A stretch of 64,000 nucleotides of DNA. It comes from Gammaproteobacteria bacterium (GTDB lineage: Bacteria > Pseudomonadota > Gammaproteobacteria > Burkholderiales > Burkholderiaceae_C). Shown here piece by piece: positions 63,819 through 64,000 of this stretch. Positions within the stretch are counted from its first letter, which is position 1. The number at the start of each line of letters is the position of its first letter. The stretch lies in NCBI GenBank assembly GCA_018828125.1, contig JAHJWB010000017.1, positions 62,001 to 126,000 on the forward strand, read 5' to 3'. The notes beneath the pieces are model-generated. The model was not told where the DNA came from, searched no databases, and was given only the letters and a program-made list of their open reading frames with translations. Made by a program: the position numbers and the translations under genes.

Positions 63819-64000
63819 TCACATCACCGCGTCGGCTGGCAGGCGTTGCAGCATGGCCAGACTGTTGGCGACCGTATTGCGCAGCTCACGGCGGTCGCAG
63901 ATGAAATCCACGGCGCCCTTGGTTTGCAGGAACTCGGCGCGCTGGAAGCCTTCGGGCAGCGTCACGCGCACGGTGGATTCGATCACGCGAGGGCCGGCAA
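63819..64000 (-). CDS. accD: Acetyl-CoA carboxylase carboxyltransferase beta subunit, C-terminal fragment
   Basis: The last 60 residues of AccD are encoded on the minus strand with the stop at 63821-63819; the gene continues past the right edge. The piece [20 protein letters not shown], followed by [12 protein letters not shown] and DRRELR, is the standard end of the family. AccD with AccA transfers CO2 from biotin to acetyl-CoA to make malonyl-CoA, feeding the fatty-acid genes at 30073-35492. The short Met-ending tail PADAVM is unremarkable. Confidence 0.92.
   Translation of the reverse strand, partial: AGPRVIESTVRVTLPEGFQRAEFLQTKGAVDFICDRRELRNTVANSLAMLQRLPADAVM

Overview
The window is GC-rich, densely coded bacterial chromosome. 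Gene order and protein sequences point to a betaproteobacterium of the Comamonadaceae, most like Acidovorax or a close relative. The evidence is the rpmF-plsX-fab cluster, the rpoE-rseA-rseB-mucD-lepA-lepB-rnc-era-recO-pdxJ-acpS run typical of Burkholderiales, and a dispersed TAGCGCTT/AAGCGCTA palindromic repeat, which I associate with this family from memory rather than from a search. No rRNA, tRNA, CRISPR array, prophage or complete insertion sequence was seen.

Layout. 1-3103: end of a GNAT acetyltransferase, a CPBP membrane protease, a membrane protein, and two small secreted or anchored orphan proteins, one with a TIMP-like Cys-x-Cys mature N-terminus. 3383-10335: a LysR regulator divergent from an ALDH7 dehydrogenase, FAD amine/amino-acid oxidase, aminotransferase and ThDP enzyme, which reads like a pipecolate/lysine-type amino-acid degradation operon. 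10355-13585: a HipBA toxin-antitoxin pair behind an AT-rich double operator, then an unusual DinB polymerase. 13694-17467: ECF sigma factor, its anti-sigma factor, a periplasmic TPR protein and an Aer-like chemoreceptor. 17505-20219 (minus): queF, a prolyl-4-hydroxylase-like oxygenase, yaaA. 20509-23721 (minus): rne with a structured leader. 24321-29096: rluC, a HAD phosphatase, a small Rieske protein, an S49 peptidase, an RsmI-like methylase and a Maf pyrophosphatase.

29122-35492 is the phospholipid and fatty-acid initiation cluster yceD-rpmF-plsX-fabH-fabD-fabG-acpP-fabF. It is followed by a YgfX-like protein and the envelope-stress module rpoE-rseA-rseB-mucD (35614-40183). A 494-base interval with palindromes, DnaA-box matches and a strong terminator precedes lepA. 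Then come lepB, a DUF4845 gene, rnc, era, recO, pdxJ, acpS and nagZ (to 48826), linking protein export, ribosome and RNA processing, ACP activation and wall recycling.

48925-62245 is read on the minus strand. In transcription order it holds a nine-gene surface-glycan cluster (WbpM/PglF-type dehydratase, flippase, acyltransferase, GT4, GT2, methyltransferase, UDP-glucose dehydrogenase, DegT aminotransferase, PglC-type sugar-phosphate transferase), then lysS, a diguanylate cyclase response regulator and an MscS-type channel. The window ends with a LON-domain protein, a YggT protein and the 3' end of accD.

Eight copies (one degenerate) of the palindromic repeat lie between genes. The most interesting non-coding signals are this repeat family, the duplicated HipBA operator, the lepA upstream region and the rne leader.
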